Origin: Clostridium_AW malenominatum
GTDB taxonomy: Bacteria; Bacillota; Clostridia; Clostridiales; Clostridiaceae
Length of the DNA: 64,000 nucleotides
Assembly (NCBI RefSeq): GCF_039521365.1
Contig: NZ_BAAACF010000001.1
Span: 62,001 to 126,000 of the forward strand
Reading direction: 5' to 3'
The notes below the pieces were generated by a model. The model ran no database searches and was not told the DNA's origin. It was given only the letters and a program-made list of their open reading frames with translations. The position numbers and the translations under genes are program-made. Of the stretch, positions 22,484 through 30,778 are shown piece by piece. The number at the start of each line of letters is the position of its first letter. Position 1 is the stretch's first letter.

Positions 22484-24493
22484 TTAAATTTTAAATTTTA
22501 TCACTATATTCTCAAGAGTTTTAGCATATTCTTTATTTTTATCTACGTTTTTGCCAACTTCTACTACCTTTTGTACTATCTCTTCATTTTTTTCTACAAT
22601 GGCGGAAATACCTTTAGTTCCTTCATTCATTGTGGAAGAAACCTCGCCAATAGCCGTTGTGATATTATTCATAGATTCATTAAGCTCATTTATTGATTGT
22701 CCTATCATTTCCATTAATTTATTTACTGAATCTGCATCAGTATTATATTGTTGACTTACATTTAAAAACTTCTCATAATCAGCATTTACATTAGACTCAA
22801 TATAAAAGAGTACTTTTTCAGCATTTCCTGTAATTCCCCTAAAGGAGGAATGAATTACATTTACTATTTCGTGAATCTTGCCAGCAGTTTGTGAAGATTG
22901 TTCTGCTAATTTCCTTATTTCTTCAGCTACAACAGCAAAGCCACGACCAGCCTCGCCAGCTCTAGCAGCTTCGATGGAAGCGTTTAAAGCTAATAGATTT
23001 GTTTGAGCTGTAATTCCTAAAATAGTATCGGCTAACATGTTTATTTGGTTTATTGCTTTAGCTTGTTCTAGTGCAGTGTCAAAGTCTCTTTTTATATCTA
23101 CATATATATTTTTTGCATTATTAATTGAGGATATGGTGTCATTTTTTAAGTCCACTGCCCTATGGGTAATTTCCTTTGATAATTTAATACCATCAGTAGA
23201 TTTTTCATAAATACTTTTTATATTTATTCCTACTTCATCTATGGAAGCATTAATTTCCTCGGAAGAAGCAGCAGTTTCCTCCATGCCAGCAGATAATTCT
23301 TCTGTAGTGGCGGAATTATCACTAGTATTATGCTGCACGGATGAAACTAAAGTTTGTATAATTTGAGAACTGTTATTTATATCCTTAGAGGAATCTCGAA
23401 GGATTAAAGCTAATTCCTTTAGAGATTTTCTCATATTATCCATAGACTTAGCCATTATTCCAGTTTCGTCCTTATTAATGGATAAGGTGCTATATTCCTT
23501 TTTATCGGTAAAATCAAAGTTTGCTGTATCTTCTATAAGCTTTGTAATTTTGCCTATAGGAGAAGATATTCTTCTAGATAAAACATATGCTCCTATAATA
23601 GAAAGAACTGAAAGTATTAATCCTATTACTATTGTTGAATATATTAAATTATCTAGAGGAGCTTTAATTTCGGCACTATCTGCAGACATAACAGTTAACC
23701 AATTAGTTTGAGGTATTATCGAAAAGGATGCTATCTTATGGCTGCCATTATATTCATAATTAAATATAGGACTTTCAATACTTTCCCCTTTTTTAATCCT
23801 AGTTATTAAATCATTTAGAACTTGGTTTTCTGTTGGCTTACCTATAAGTTCTTTATCAGGATGATAAAGAGTCATGCCGTAATTGTCTATGAGATAAGCA
23901 TAGCTGGATTTAGAACTTTCTATTTTTAAATTAGATAAATGCTTAGTCATAGCATCGCAGAAAACAGGAGAGGCAACCACACCAAGAACTTGTCCGTTTT
24001 CCACCACTGGGTAAGTAAAAACAAATATATGCTTTCCAGTAGCTTTAGAAACTAAGGTTTCACTTATATAGGGAATGTTCTGAGATTGAGTTACTTTAAC
24101 ATATTCTCTTTCTCTTAAATCGATACCTATAGTAGTAGGGTCGCTATCTGCTACTATAAATCCTCCTTTACTAACTAGGAAAACATGCTCTAGTTCATCT
24201 AACCCCTCAGCATATTGTTTTAAAGCTGCATTAGATTTTTCGGGGGATTTTTCGTCTCCCTTTAGAAATCTTTTGATTTCTAAGTTCGTAGCAACTCCTT
24301 TTAGACCCATTTGATATTGTTTAATAATATCAGAGATGTTATTACCTTGATAAACTGAAGAACTAACTAAGCTATCATTAGTTTGTTTGAGAATTATTTT
24401 ATTTGATATAAAATATGTAATTCCTCCAGTTGCAACAATAGAAATAAGTACTAGTAATACTACATAAACTGTTATTTTTCTTCCGATTTTCAT
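22484..24493 (-). CDS. methyl-accepting chemotaxis protein
   Basis: 669 residues. Transmembrane helix 1 (about 8-29) is followed by an extracellular dCache-type sensor (about 35-275), helix 2 (about 283-305), a HAMP domain, and a long cytoplasmic signalling domain. The kinase-binding tip reads EAARAGEAGRGFAVVAEEIR. The sensor has dCache features such as VADSDPTTIGIDLREREYV and KHIFVFTYPVV. ATG 24493 is preceded by GGGGGGAA. It stands alone, with no che genes adjacent. The ligand cannot be read from sequence; dCache domains often bind amino acids or organic acids. Confidence 0.96.
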   Translation of the reverse strand: MKIGRKITVYVVLLVLISIVATGGITYFISNKIILKQTNDSLVSSSVYQGNNISDIIKQYQMGLKGVATNLEIKRFLKGDEKSPEKSNAALKQYAEGLDELEHVFLVSKGGFIVADSDPTTIGIDLREREYVKVTQSQNIPYISETLVSKATGKHIFVFTYPVVENGQVLGVVASPVFCDAMTKHLSNLKIESSKSSYAYLIDNYGMTLYHPDKELIGKPTENQVLNDLITRIKKGESIESPIFNYEYNGSHKIASFSIIPQTNWLTVMSADSAEIKAPLDNLIYSTIVIGLILSVLSIIGAYVLSRRISSPIGKITKLIEDTANFDFTDKKEYSTLSINKDETGIMAKSMDNMRKSLKELALILRDSSKDINNSSQIIQTLVSSVQHNTSDNSATTEELSAGMEETAASSEEINASIDEVGINIKSIYEKSTDGIKLSKEITHRAVDLKNDTISSINNAKNIYVDIKRDFDTALEQAKAINQINMLADTILGITAQTNLLALNASIEAARAGEAGRGFAVVAEEIRKLAEQSSQTAGKIHEIVNVIHSSFRGITGNAEKVLFYIESNVNADYEKFLNVSQQYNTDADSVNKLMEMIGQSINELNESMNNITTAIGEVSSTMNEGTKGISAIVEKNEEIVQKVVEVGKNVDKNKEYAKTLENIVIKFKI

Positions 24494-24642
24494 GTCATTC
24501 CCCCCATTGTTTACATTTTTTTCACTTTAACGTATTAATAGTATAATAAACAATTAAATCCAATAAATCAACAAAATATTAAGTTATAAAATTAGCGCTT
24601 AAAGGAATACTAATTACATAGTAAATCTATAGAGGTGTTTTT

Positions 24643-25257
24643 ATGTGTGACTTAATTAGTTATGGACTAAAGGGAATTGAAACCTATCGCAAAAGGGCTT
24701 ATTCTCTAGGAAAAAAAGATGAAGATGGGGAAAAAATATTATCAAATATTCAACTAGATGGAAAAAAAGATTCATTACAGCTAATCATGGAAATGGGAAA
24801 ATTAAATTTAAGATATACTCAACTACTAAATATGGATGGAGAAACACAGGAACAGATAGCCAAAATTACCAATGCTATTATTAAAGATTTAAAAGAAGAA
24901 AAAATAAAAAGTTTTTATATAATAGGGGGAAATGAAAAACAAGGGGATGAATATCTTCATAGTCTAGTTACGACTGTTACCGAAGATATAATTATATTAA
25001 CTTTTGGGGATATTTTAAATAAATATGATAACATATCTAAATTAATAAGATTAGGAGATTTAAGTGGAGTGTACGCCATTGTTAAAATACTGTTAGCTTT
25101 AACGGATAGCTTTCATTGTAATATTAATGAATTGCCTATGAGAATGTTTATATATTGGAGAGAACCTGAGGCTCTATGCTCTGCAATGACATTACTATCT
25201 ATAGGAGCTAAAAATATATATGTGGAACCTAAGCTAAAGGGAATATTAGAAACATAG
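24643..25257 (+). CDS. reduced hybrid-cluster-protein (prismane) homologue lacking metal ligands
   Basis: 204 residues. Residues 3-75 align with a middle helical segment of hybrid cluster protein (SYGLKGIETYRKRAYSLG). Residues about 82-204 align with the C-terminal domain (IKSFYIIGGNEKQ; IIILTFGDILNKYD; ELPMRMFIYWREPEALCSAM). The N-terminal CxxC cluster and the central domain are missing, and positions that carry the cluster cysteines in HCP (GCAKYR, GQCND) are FGDILNKYD and GDLSGVY here. One Glu (YWREPEA) is kept. It has a good start (GAGGTG, ATG) and no stop inside, so it looks like a maintained gene of unknown role, not a dead one. Confidence 0.75.
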   Translation: MCDLISYGLKGIETYRKRAYSLGKKDEDGEKILSNIQLDGKKDSLQLIMEMGKLNLRYTQLLNMDGETQEQIAKITNAIIKDLKEEKIKSFYIIGGNEKQGDEYLHSLVTTVTEDIIILTFGDILNKYDNISKLIRLGDLSGVYAIVKILLALTDSFHCNINELPMRMFIYWREPEALCSAMTLLSIGAKNIYVEPKLKGILET

Positions 25258-25286
25258 TAACTTATGTTTTTAATATTCCTTTTTTT
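25240..25286 (+). terminator. terminator overlapping the end of the HCP-like gene
   Basis: A 17-bp stem (25240-25256 with 25263-25279, one G-T), followed by seven T. The left arm includes the last codons of the gene. Confidence 0.85.
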
Positions 25287-25321
25287 ATCCGATGATTGCA
25301 TTTATGGATAAGGATTTCTAA

Positions 25322-25352
25322 GAACCAAATGGAGTAAAACTCCATCTGGTTC
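25322..25352 (+). other. hairpin upstream of the MscS gene
   Basis: GAACCAAATGGAGT pairs with ACTCCATCTGGTTC across an AAA loop with one mismatch. No T-run follows. It may be a second weak terminator or a stabilising leader. Confidence 0.4.
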
Positions 25353-25405
25353 AAGAACTCTGTTTATGATAAAATGATTTAAAACAATTTAAAGGAAGTG
25401 ATTAT

Positions 25406-26215
25406 ATGAATTGGCAAGGAACGTTAAAAGATTTATGGATTAATTATGGTGGAAAGATAGTGGAAATTTCCATTACACTATTTATTGGTTATTGGTTAAT
25501 CAAATTTATACTGAAGATTACAGATAAGGGATTAAGGAAAAGTAAAATAGATATATCATTACATTCCTTTATTAAGTCTATAATAAATATAGGGCTTAGG
25601 GTAGTATTATTTTTGACCATTGCGTCTATGCTAAATATACCAATTGCTACATTTTTAGCGGTGCTTAGTGCTGCTGGATTAGCCATTGGACTTGCACTAA
25701 AAGATAGTTTATCTAATTTCGCAGGTGGAATTTTAATATTGTTCTTTAGACCTTTTGGTGTGGGAGACTATATTGAAAGTGGGGGTCACTCAGGTACTGT
25801 AAGAGAAATACAGTTATTATATACACATTTAAATACAATAGATAATAAAAAGGTGATAATTCCTAACGGGGATTTAGCTAATGGAAAAATAACAAATTAT
25901 TCAACAGAGAAGGATAGGAGAATAGATTTAATCTTTAAGATAAGTTATGAAGATAATTTTTTGAAAGTAAAAGAAATACTTAAAGAAATTATATGTAAAA
26001 ATATTTTAATATACAAAGAACCGGAACCTTTTATAGGATTGCAAGAGCTTGGGGAAAACTCTGTAAATCTAATAATTAAGGTTTGGTGTAGTAACAAAGA
26101 CTATTGGGATATATATTATTATCTTCAAGAGGAGGTAAAGGTGGCCTTTGATAGAGAAGGGATTTCAATACCTTATAATCAAATGGATATTCACCTAATT
26201 AATAAGAAGAATTGA
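25406..26215 (+). CDS. mscS: MscS-family mechanosensitive channel
   Basis: 269 residues. Three N-terminal helices; the third, pore-lining helix carries the Gly/Ala-rich pattern VLSAAGLAIGLALKDSLSNF (residues about 88-107). The beta domain begins GGILILFFRPFGVGDYIESG, then IPNGDLANGKITNYS. This is the small-conductance osmotic safety channel. ATG 25406 follows AAAGGAAGTG. It is 21 bp from the azlC gene, and co-transcription is possible. Confidence 0.95.
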   Translation: MNWQGTLKDLWINYGGKIVEISITLFIGYWLIKFILKITDKGLRKSKIDISLHSFIKSIINIGLRVVLFLTIASMLNIPIATFLAVLSAAGLAIGLALKDSLSNFAGGILILFFRPFGVGDYIESGGHSGTVREIQLLYTHLNTIDNKKVIIPNGDLANGKITNYSTEKDRRIDLIFKISYEDNFLKVKEILKEIICKNILIYKEPEPFIGLQELGENSVNLIIKVWCSNKDYWDIYYYLQEEVKVAFDREGISIPYNQMDIHLINKKN

Positions 26216-26236
26216 CATAAATACAGGGGGTTAAAA

Positions 26237-26950
26237 ATGAATAAGAAAGAAAAACTACTTTATTTAAAAAAGGGGATAAAGCTTGCTATACCTATCGCTA
26301 TTGGGTACATACCTATAGCGATAACTTTTGGACTAATAACAAAGTCTTCTGGTGTTTCAAATAAAATAGGTATAATTATGTCCTTAATGGTTTTTGCTGG
26401 TGCCAGTCAGTTTATTGGGGTAAATCTAATGGCACTTAACTCAGCACCATTAGAAATAATACTAACTACTTTTATTATAAATTTTCGTCATTTTTTAATG
26501 TCATCCTCTTTATCACAAAGAATAGATAGTGGTGAGAATAAAAAATTGTTATACTTTATTTCCTTTGGAATTACAGATGAAACCTTTGCAGTGTCATCTC
26601 TATTAGAGGAGGAAAGTCTAAACCCATATATGGTTTTGGGGCTTAATTTTACTGCTTATTTGTCTTGGGTTTTTGGGACAATCCTTGGAGTATTACTTGG
26701 AAATATAATCCCACAAATTATTCAAAACAGCATGGGTATAGCTCTATATTCTATGTTTATTGGATTAATAGGTCCTTCCATAAAAAAGTCAAAACCTATT
26801 TTAATAACCGCTATATTATCTGCAGGAATTAATTTAATCATTGTTTTTGCACCGATATTTTCTTTTTTATCAAAGGGATGGTCTATAATAATTGCTACCA
26901 TAGTTTCGTCTTTAGTTGGAACCATGTGTTTTAAGGAGGATATAAAATGA
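26237..26950 (+). CDS. azlC: AzlC-family branched-chain amino acid exporter, large subunit
   Basis: 237 residues with about seven membrane helices and AzlC motifs: GYIPIAITFGLI near the N-terminus, FAGASQFIGVNLMALN, NFRHFLMSSSL and GITDETFAV. AzlC with AzlD exports branched-chain amino acids or analogues. GGGGG precedes ATG 26237, and its stop overlaps the start of azlD. No Lrp-type regulator is adjacent. Confidence 0.95.
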   Translation: MNKKEKLLYLKKGIKLAIPIAIGYIPIAITFGLITKSSGVSNKIGIIMSLMVFAGASQFIGVNLMALNSAPLEIILTTFIINFRHFLMSSSLSQRIDSGENKKLLYFISFGITDETFAVSSLLEEESLNPYMVLGLNFTAYLSWVFGTILGVLLGNIIPQIIQNSMGIALYSMFIGLIGPSIKKSKPILITAILSAGINLIIVFAPIFSFLSKGWSIIIATIVSSLVGTMCFKEDIK

Positions 26951-27243
26951 GGAATATTATAATAGTAGTATTTATGGCTTTAGTTACATATTTGCCAAGA
27001 TTGATACCTTTGGTATTTTTAAATAATAAGGAATTACCACCCTTTTGGAGAAGGTTTCTTAAATTTGTTCCCTTTGCGGCACTATCAGCACTAATATTTC
27101 CAGATATTTTGTTTAGTACTGGAGACTTCAAGAGTGCATTAATTGGTAGTATAGCTTCAATAGTATTATCATTATTAAATTTGAATGTAGTTTTTGTAGT
27201 GTTTGGAGGAATTATGACGGTTTTGCTTTGCTATATTATGTAG
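26947..27243 (+). CDS. azlD: AzlD-family exporter small subunit
   Basis: 98 residues, three to four helices (IIIVVFMALVTYLPRLIPLV with the conserved TYLPRLIP; then KFVPFAALSALIFPDIL). The start overlaps azlC by ATGA. Length and motif match AzlD. Confidence 0.94.
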   Translation: MRNIIIVVFMALVTYLPRLIPLVFLNNKELPPFWRRFLKFVPFAALSALIFPDILFSTGDFKSALIGSIASIVLSLLNLNVVFVVFGGIMTVLLCYIM

Positions 27244-27358
27244 ATATGCGAAGTTAGATTATAACCTATGATTATAGTTCTATAATAAATTATAATTAGA
27301 CTTAATAAATCTCTCGTAGTAACATAAATAGTAACGATGTAAGTATAGGAGGCCTAAA

Positions 27359-28045
27359 ATGAGAAAAGTGAATGAAGAAGAAATAAAAGCATTAAAAGGT
27401 CAAGGATTCATTTTGCAAAATAATAATGAAGATTTTGTATGTAGAGTAATAACCGTAGATGGAACCTTAAAAAAGGAAAAGCTTTGTAAATTAGGTGAAA
27501 TAGCTGATAAATATGGATACGGTCACATAAGCTTTACTACTAGATTGACGGTTGAAATACCAGGTATTAAATATGAAAGCATAGAAAATGTTAAGAGAGA
27601 GCTAGAAGAGGTTGGGTTATACTCAGGAGGAACGGGTAATAGAGTTAGGCCTGTGGTGGCTTGTAAAGGTACGGTATGTAAGTTTGGATTACTAGATACT
27701 CAAAGCCTTGCTAGAGAAGTGCATGAAAAATTTTATTTAGGTTTTTACGATATGAAACTTCCACACAAGTTCAAAGTAGGAATAGCAGGATGTCCAAACA
27801 ATTGTACAAAGGCTGACTTAAACGACTTTGGAATAGTTGGAGGGAAAAAAGGTAGTGTTAAAATCTTCTTAGGAGGTAAATGGGGAAAGAAACCTAAAAT
27901 TGGTGAAGAGTTAGGGGGATTATACTCTCTAGAAGAAGCTTTAAATATTATGGAAAAGGTGATACTCGCTTATAAAGATGAAAGTCCAATAGGTGAAAGA
28001 TTTGGAACCTTAGTTGACAGAATAGGTGTAGAGGCATTTAAATGA
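27359..28045 (+). CDS. small siroheme nitrite/sulfite reductase-type protein
   Basis: 228 residues with one half of the usual two-lobed enzyme: a ferredoxin-like N-terminal part and a siroheme/4Fe-4S half with the four cluster Cys as CKGTVCKFG (residues about 101-109) and GCPNNCTKA (about 141-149). Compact forms of this kind occur in clostridia near sulfite or nitrite metabolism genes. Here there is no partner subunit, siroheme gene or transporter of sulfur compounds next door. AGGAGG precedes ATG 27359. Substrate uncertain: sulfite, nitrite or a related electron acceptor. Confidence 0.9.
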   Translation: MRKVNEEEIKALKGQGFILQNNNEDFVCRVITVDGTLKKEKLCKLGEIADKYGYGHISFTTRLTVEIPGIKYESIENVKRELEEVGLYSGGTGNRVRPVVACKGTVCKFGLLDTQSLAREVHEKFYLGFYDMKLPHKFKVGIAGCPNNCTKADLNDFGIVGGKKGSVKIFLGGKWGKKPKIGEELGGLYSLEEALNIMEKVILAYKDESPIGERFGTLVDRIGVEAFK

Positions 28046-28157
28046 ATTTATGGTAATATTTAATTGTTGTAATTAATATGATATAATTGTATAGAGATTA
28101 CGAAAATCTCTTTCAGTCATTAACTAATTTTTAAAATAATTAATTATTCGTACCACG

Positions 28158-28193
28158 AAGGTAGGGAGTTTTTTCCCTGCCTTTTATATTTTT
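28158..28193 (+). terminator. attenuator-like hairpin in the leader of the ECF gene
   Basis: AAGGTAGGGA (28158-28167) pairs with TCCCTGCCTT (28174-28183), one G-T, followed by TTATATTTTT. It sits just ahead of the ribosome site at 28195. An earlier hairpin AGAGATT/AATCTCT at 28093-28111 starts close to the predicted transcript start. This could be an attenuator or riboswitch platform; I cannot match a known family. Confidence 0.5.
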
Positions 28194-28208
28194 AAAGGAG
28201 GAATTTTT

Positions 28209-28730
28209 ATGAATACTAAATCCTTAGTAAAGGGAAGTGTTTTTTTAGCCCTAGGATTAATAATACCTTATATATTCCATAGTACAGGAATACCGGGAAC
28301 AATATTTTTGCCTATGCACATTCCAGTTTTATTATGTGGGTTTATTCTTGGGAAAAAATACGGTTTATTAATAGGTGCCATTACTCCATTTTTAAACTCA
28401 GTAATCTCAGGTATGCCTCCCATATATCCAGTGGCTATATCTATGGGTTTTGAATTGGCAACTTACGGATTTTTATCAGGATATCTTTTTAAAGACAAGG
28501 AATACAGCATATATACATCGTTAATTTCAGCCATGATTGTTGGAAGATTTGTTTCAGGTATTTCAAACTATTTATTGCTATCTCTAGGAGGAAAGCCTTA
28601 TGCTCTAGGAATGTTCTTAGGGGGAGCTTTTATTAAACCTATATGGGGAATATTAATTCAGTTAGCTTTAATTCCAGCTATAGTAAAAGGATTAGAAAAT
28701 AGCGGTATGGTGGTAAATATAAATGAATGA
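28209..28730 (+). CDS. ECF transporter substrate-binding (S) component
   Basis: 173 residues with about five to six helices and typical S-component features: a short N-terminal helix and the loop GTIFLPMHIPVLLCGFILG (residues about 35-53). GLLIGAITPFLNSVISG, then a Gly-rich central region, follow. S components capture a vitamin or cofactor and use shared energising subunits encoded elsewhere. The next gene, a methyltransferase, overlaps its stop by 8 bp. A structured leader precedes it. Ligand unknown. Confidence 0.82.
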   Translation: MNTKSLVKGSVFLALGLIIPYIFHSTGIPGTIFLPMHIPVLLCGFILGKKYGLLIGAITPFLNSVISGMPPIYPVAISMGFELATYGFLSGYLFKDKEYSIYTSLISAMIVGRFVSGISNYLLLSLGGKPYALGMFLGGAFIKPIWGILIQLALIPAIVKGLENSGMVVNINE

Positions 28731-29313
28731 TAGAGAATTTTTTAATAGCTTAGCAAGCAAATGGGATGAAATATGCAACCATGATGAGATTAAGATAAGA
28801 AAAATTATAGAGCTATCTAAGGTTGAAAAAGGATGTAAAGTTTTAGATGTGGGAACGGGGACAGGGGTTTTAGTTAAATACTTACTAGAACTTTTGCCAG
28901 AAACCATAAAAGCCGTAGATTTATCAGAAAATATGATTGAAATTGCAAAGGGTAAATATAATGATGAAAGAGTAGAATTTGTAGCAGGAGACATTATGGA
29001 ATTCCACGAAGGAAATTTTGACTACATATTTTTATACTCTGTTTACCCTCATTTTACAGATAAAGAAAAGTTATTTTCACATCTTTATAAACTCTTGAAT
29101 GAGAATGGTAAAATTATAATTGCTCACTCAGAAAGTAAGGAAAAGATAAATAATATTCATAAAAAAAGTGATTCTGTAAAAGACCACTTACTTCCAGAAG
29201 GAAAGATTACTGCTAATATAATGAGTAGATATTTTCAGATTGATAAAATCATTGATGATGAGGAAATGTACTTTGTTTCAGGAATTTTAGTTACTGAAAC
29301 AGATAAGGGATAA
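28723..29313 (+). CDS. class I SAM-dependent methyltransferase
   Basis: 196 residues. Motif I is VLDVGTGTGVLVKYL (residues about 44-58), the acidic end of strand 2 is AVDLSENMIEIAKGK, and the motif IV region is GDIMEFHEGNFDYIFLYS. Coupled to the ECF S component by an 8-bp overlap, so it probably modifies the imported compound or a related cofactor. It cannot be tied to a named pathway. It ends before a bidirectional terminator. Confidence 0.9.
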   Translation: MNDREFFNSLASKWDEICNHDEIKIRKIIELSKVEKGCKVLDVGTGTGVLVKYLLELLPETIKAVDLSENMIEIAKGKYNDERVEFVAGDIMEFHEGNFDYIFLYSVYPHFTDKEKLFSHLYKLLNENGKIIIAHSESKEKINNIHKKSDSVKDHLLPEGKITANIMSRYFQIDKIIDDEEMYFVSGILVTETDKG

Positions 29314-29335
29314 AAAATAACAGAGAACAGATGTT

Positions 29336-29372
29336 GAAGACATAAAAATTAATTAGAAATTTTTATGTCTTC
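29336..29372. terminator. bidirectional terminator, 15-bp perfect stem
   Basis: GAAGACATAAAAATT (29336-29350) pairs with 29358-29372 around a 7-nt loop. It lies between two convergent genes and overlaps the end of the DUF3842 gene. Confidence 0.8.
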
Positions 29373-29759
29373 AATTATCTCTTTAATAATGTTCTTAATC
29401 TGCAAATTCCTTGTGCCAGGTATGTAAAATCCATGTTTTTGCAATGGGAGAAGATATTTTGTGCAATCCTTTTGAAAAATTATGGTTGATATATTAGCTG
29501 TAATTTCACCGCCTATGCCGCCAGAACAGATAATTCCAATGGGGCCTATTAGGCAGTGGATTTTTTCTGTTAACAGATAAGCGCATATATTTTTTTCTCC
29601 AAAAATACCAATATCAGCACCACTATTAATCATATTATCCATAGCTAGTTTATTAGTTCCAAGGGCGATTATATGCAAGTCTTCAATTTCTTTTCTAAGT
29701 TTTTTAATAATGGCTTTACCTAAGCCAGCTCCTTGACCATCTATTACAACAACCTTCAT
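29349..29759 (-). CDS. DUF3842-family protein
   Basis: 136 residues starting VVVIDGQGAGLGKAIIKKL, a nucleotide-binding-like Rossmann start typical of DUF3842. Inner landmarks include ALGTNKLAMDNMINSGAD and ICSGGIGGEIT. Function of the family is unknown; it is common in clostridia. The start is ATG 29759 with GGAGGT upstream. It converges with the methyltransferase gene. Confidence 0.85.
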   Translation of the reverse strand: MKVVVIDGQGAGLGKAIIKKLRKEIEDLHIIALGTNKLAMDNMINSGADIGIFGEKNICAYLLTEKIHCLIGPIGIICSGGIGGEITANISTIIFQKDCTKYLLPLQKHGFYIPGTRNLQIKNIIKEIIEDIKISN

Positions 29760-29912
29760 TGTGAACCTCCAAGTTTTAATTCATACTAATAATTATATAA
29801 TATTTTTATGGATTTTTTTAGTCTATGTACTCTGTTCTCTGAAAAAATGGAAACAATTTTTATAACTTTGTGGCATAATATATTTAAGAGCAACTTTGGA
29901 AGGGGTGATATA

Positions 29913-30731
29913 TTGAAAAGCATAGTTAGCAATTTTAAAGCTCTTATAAAAAGAGTGATAGATGATGAAGTGCCAATGCTCGCTTCCCAGCTATCCTATA
30001 GCTTGCTGTTGTCCTTTTTTCCATTCTTAATTTTTTTGATTACATTAATAGGATATAGTGCAATTGATGGAGAGATTATGTTAGCTCAAATTAGCAATGC
30101 CTTTCCAGAAAGTACTTATGAACTGATTCGTTCTACTGTATTGGAAGTATTTAATACTAAAAATACTAATTTAATGTCCTTTAGTATAGTTTTTACTATA
30201 TGGACTGCATCTAGTGGATTTAGAAGTGTAATAAAGGGAATAAATAAAGCTTATGATGAAAAAGAGAAAAGATCCTTACTTAAAGTTATAATTATTTCAA
30301 TCATAAGTACCTTAGCCCTAGGATTTCTAATTATAATTACAATGCTATTATTAGTATTTGGTGAAATGCTAGGTTCCTTTTTAATTTATAAGTTAGGGCT
30401 TAGTAATTATTATAATTTTATTTGGAATATTATAAGATATGGTATAATAATACTTTCAATGATATTTATATTTACAATAATTTATAGGTATATTCCTAGT
30501 AGAAGATTAAGATTTAAGGAAGTTATTCCAGGGGCTATATTTACAACACTAGGATGGATAATTACTTCCTTTGGTTTCGCCTTTTATGTTAATAATTTTG
30601 GAAATTATTCAAAGATTTATGGAAGCATAGGAGCAGTAATAATACTTCTTACATGGCTTTATTTTACATCCATAATTATTATAATTGGTGGGGAGATAAA
30701 TGCTTTTATAGCGTTTGATAGAAAAAGATAA
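29913..30731 (+). CDS. YihY/BrkB-family membrane protein
   Basis: 272 residues from TTG 29913, behind AGGGGTG 5 bp upstream. An upstream ATG at 29808 is in frame, but lacks a ribosome site and would add an atypical N-terminus. About six helices, with the family start VPMLASQLSYSLLLSFFPFL and the C-terminal signature GSIGAVIILLTWLYFTSIII, ending GGEINAFI. Once called ribonuclease BN; now regarded as a membrane protein of unknown transport function. Confidence 0.9.
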   Translation: MKSIVSNFKALIKRVIDDEVPMLASQLSYSLLLSFFPFLIFLITLIGYSAIDGEIMLAQISNAFPESTYELIRSTVLEVFNTKNTNLMSFSIVFTIWTASSGFRSVIKGINKAYDEKEKRSLLKVIIISIISTLALGFLIIITMLLLVFGEMLGSFLIYKLGLSNYYNFIWNIIRYGIIILSMIFIFTIIYRYIPSRRLRFKEVIPGAIFTTLGWIITSFGFAFYVNNFGNYSKIYGSIGAVIILLTWLYFTSIIIIIGGEINAFIAFDRKR

Positions 30732-30736
30732 TAACA

Positions 30737-30763
30737 GGTAGTGTACTTTCTACACTACCTTTC
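30737..30763. terminator. bidirectional terminator
   Basis: GGTAGTGTA (30737-30745) pairs with TACACTACC (30751-30759), between convergent genes. Confidence 0.65.
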
Positions 30764-30778
30764 ATGTTAGCATAAAAT

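Noticed and set aside
22421..22696. 91-codon plus-strand ORF opposite the chemoreceptor gene
   Set aside because: Antisense to a strong coding gene, runs across the terminator, composition not protein-like.
28093..28111. Guanidine-II or preQ1 riboswitch hairpin
   Set aside because: The ACGA-like loop and stem do not fit the two-hairpin ACGR layout, and no preQ1 core is visible.
29321..29841. 11-bp inverted repeat (CAGAGAACAGA / TCTGTTCTCTG) flanking the DUF3842 gene
   Set aside because: Short, no target duplication or transposase; likely chance.
29808..29912. 35-residue upstream extension of the YihY protein
   Set aside because: No ribosome site at ATG 29808, and family members start near the TTG at 29913.
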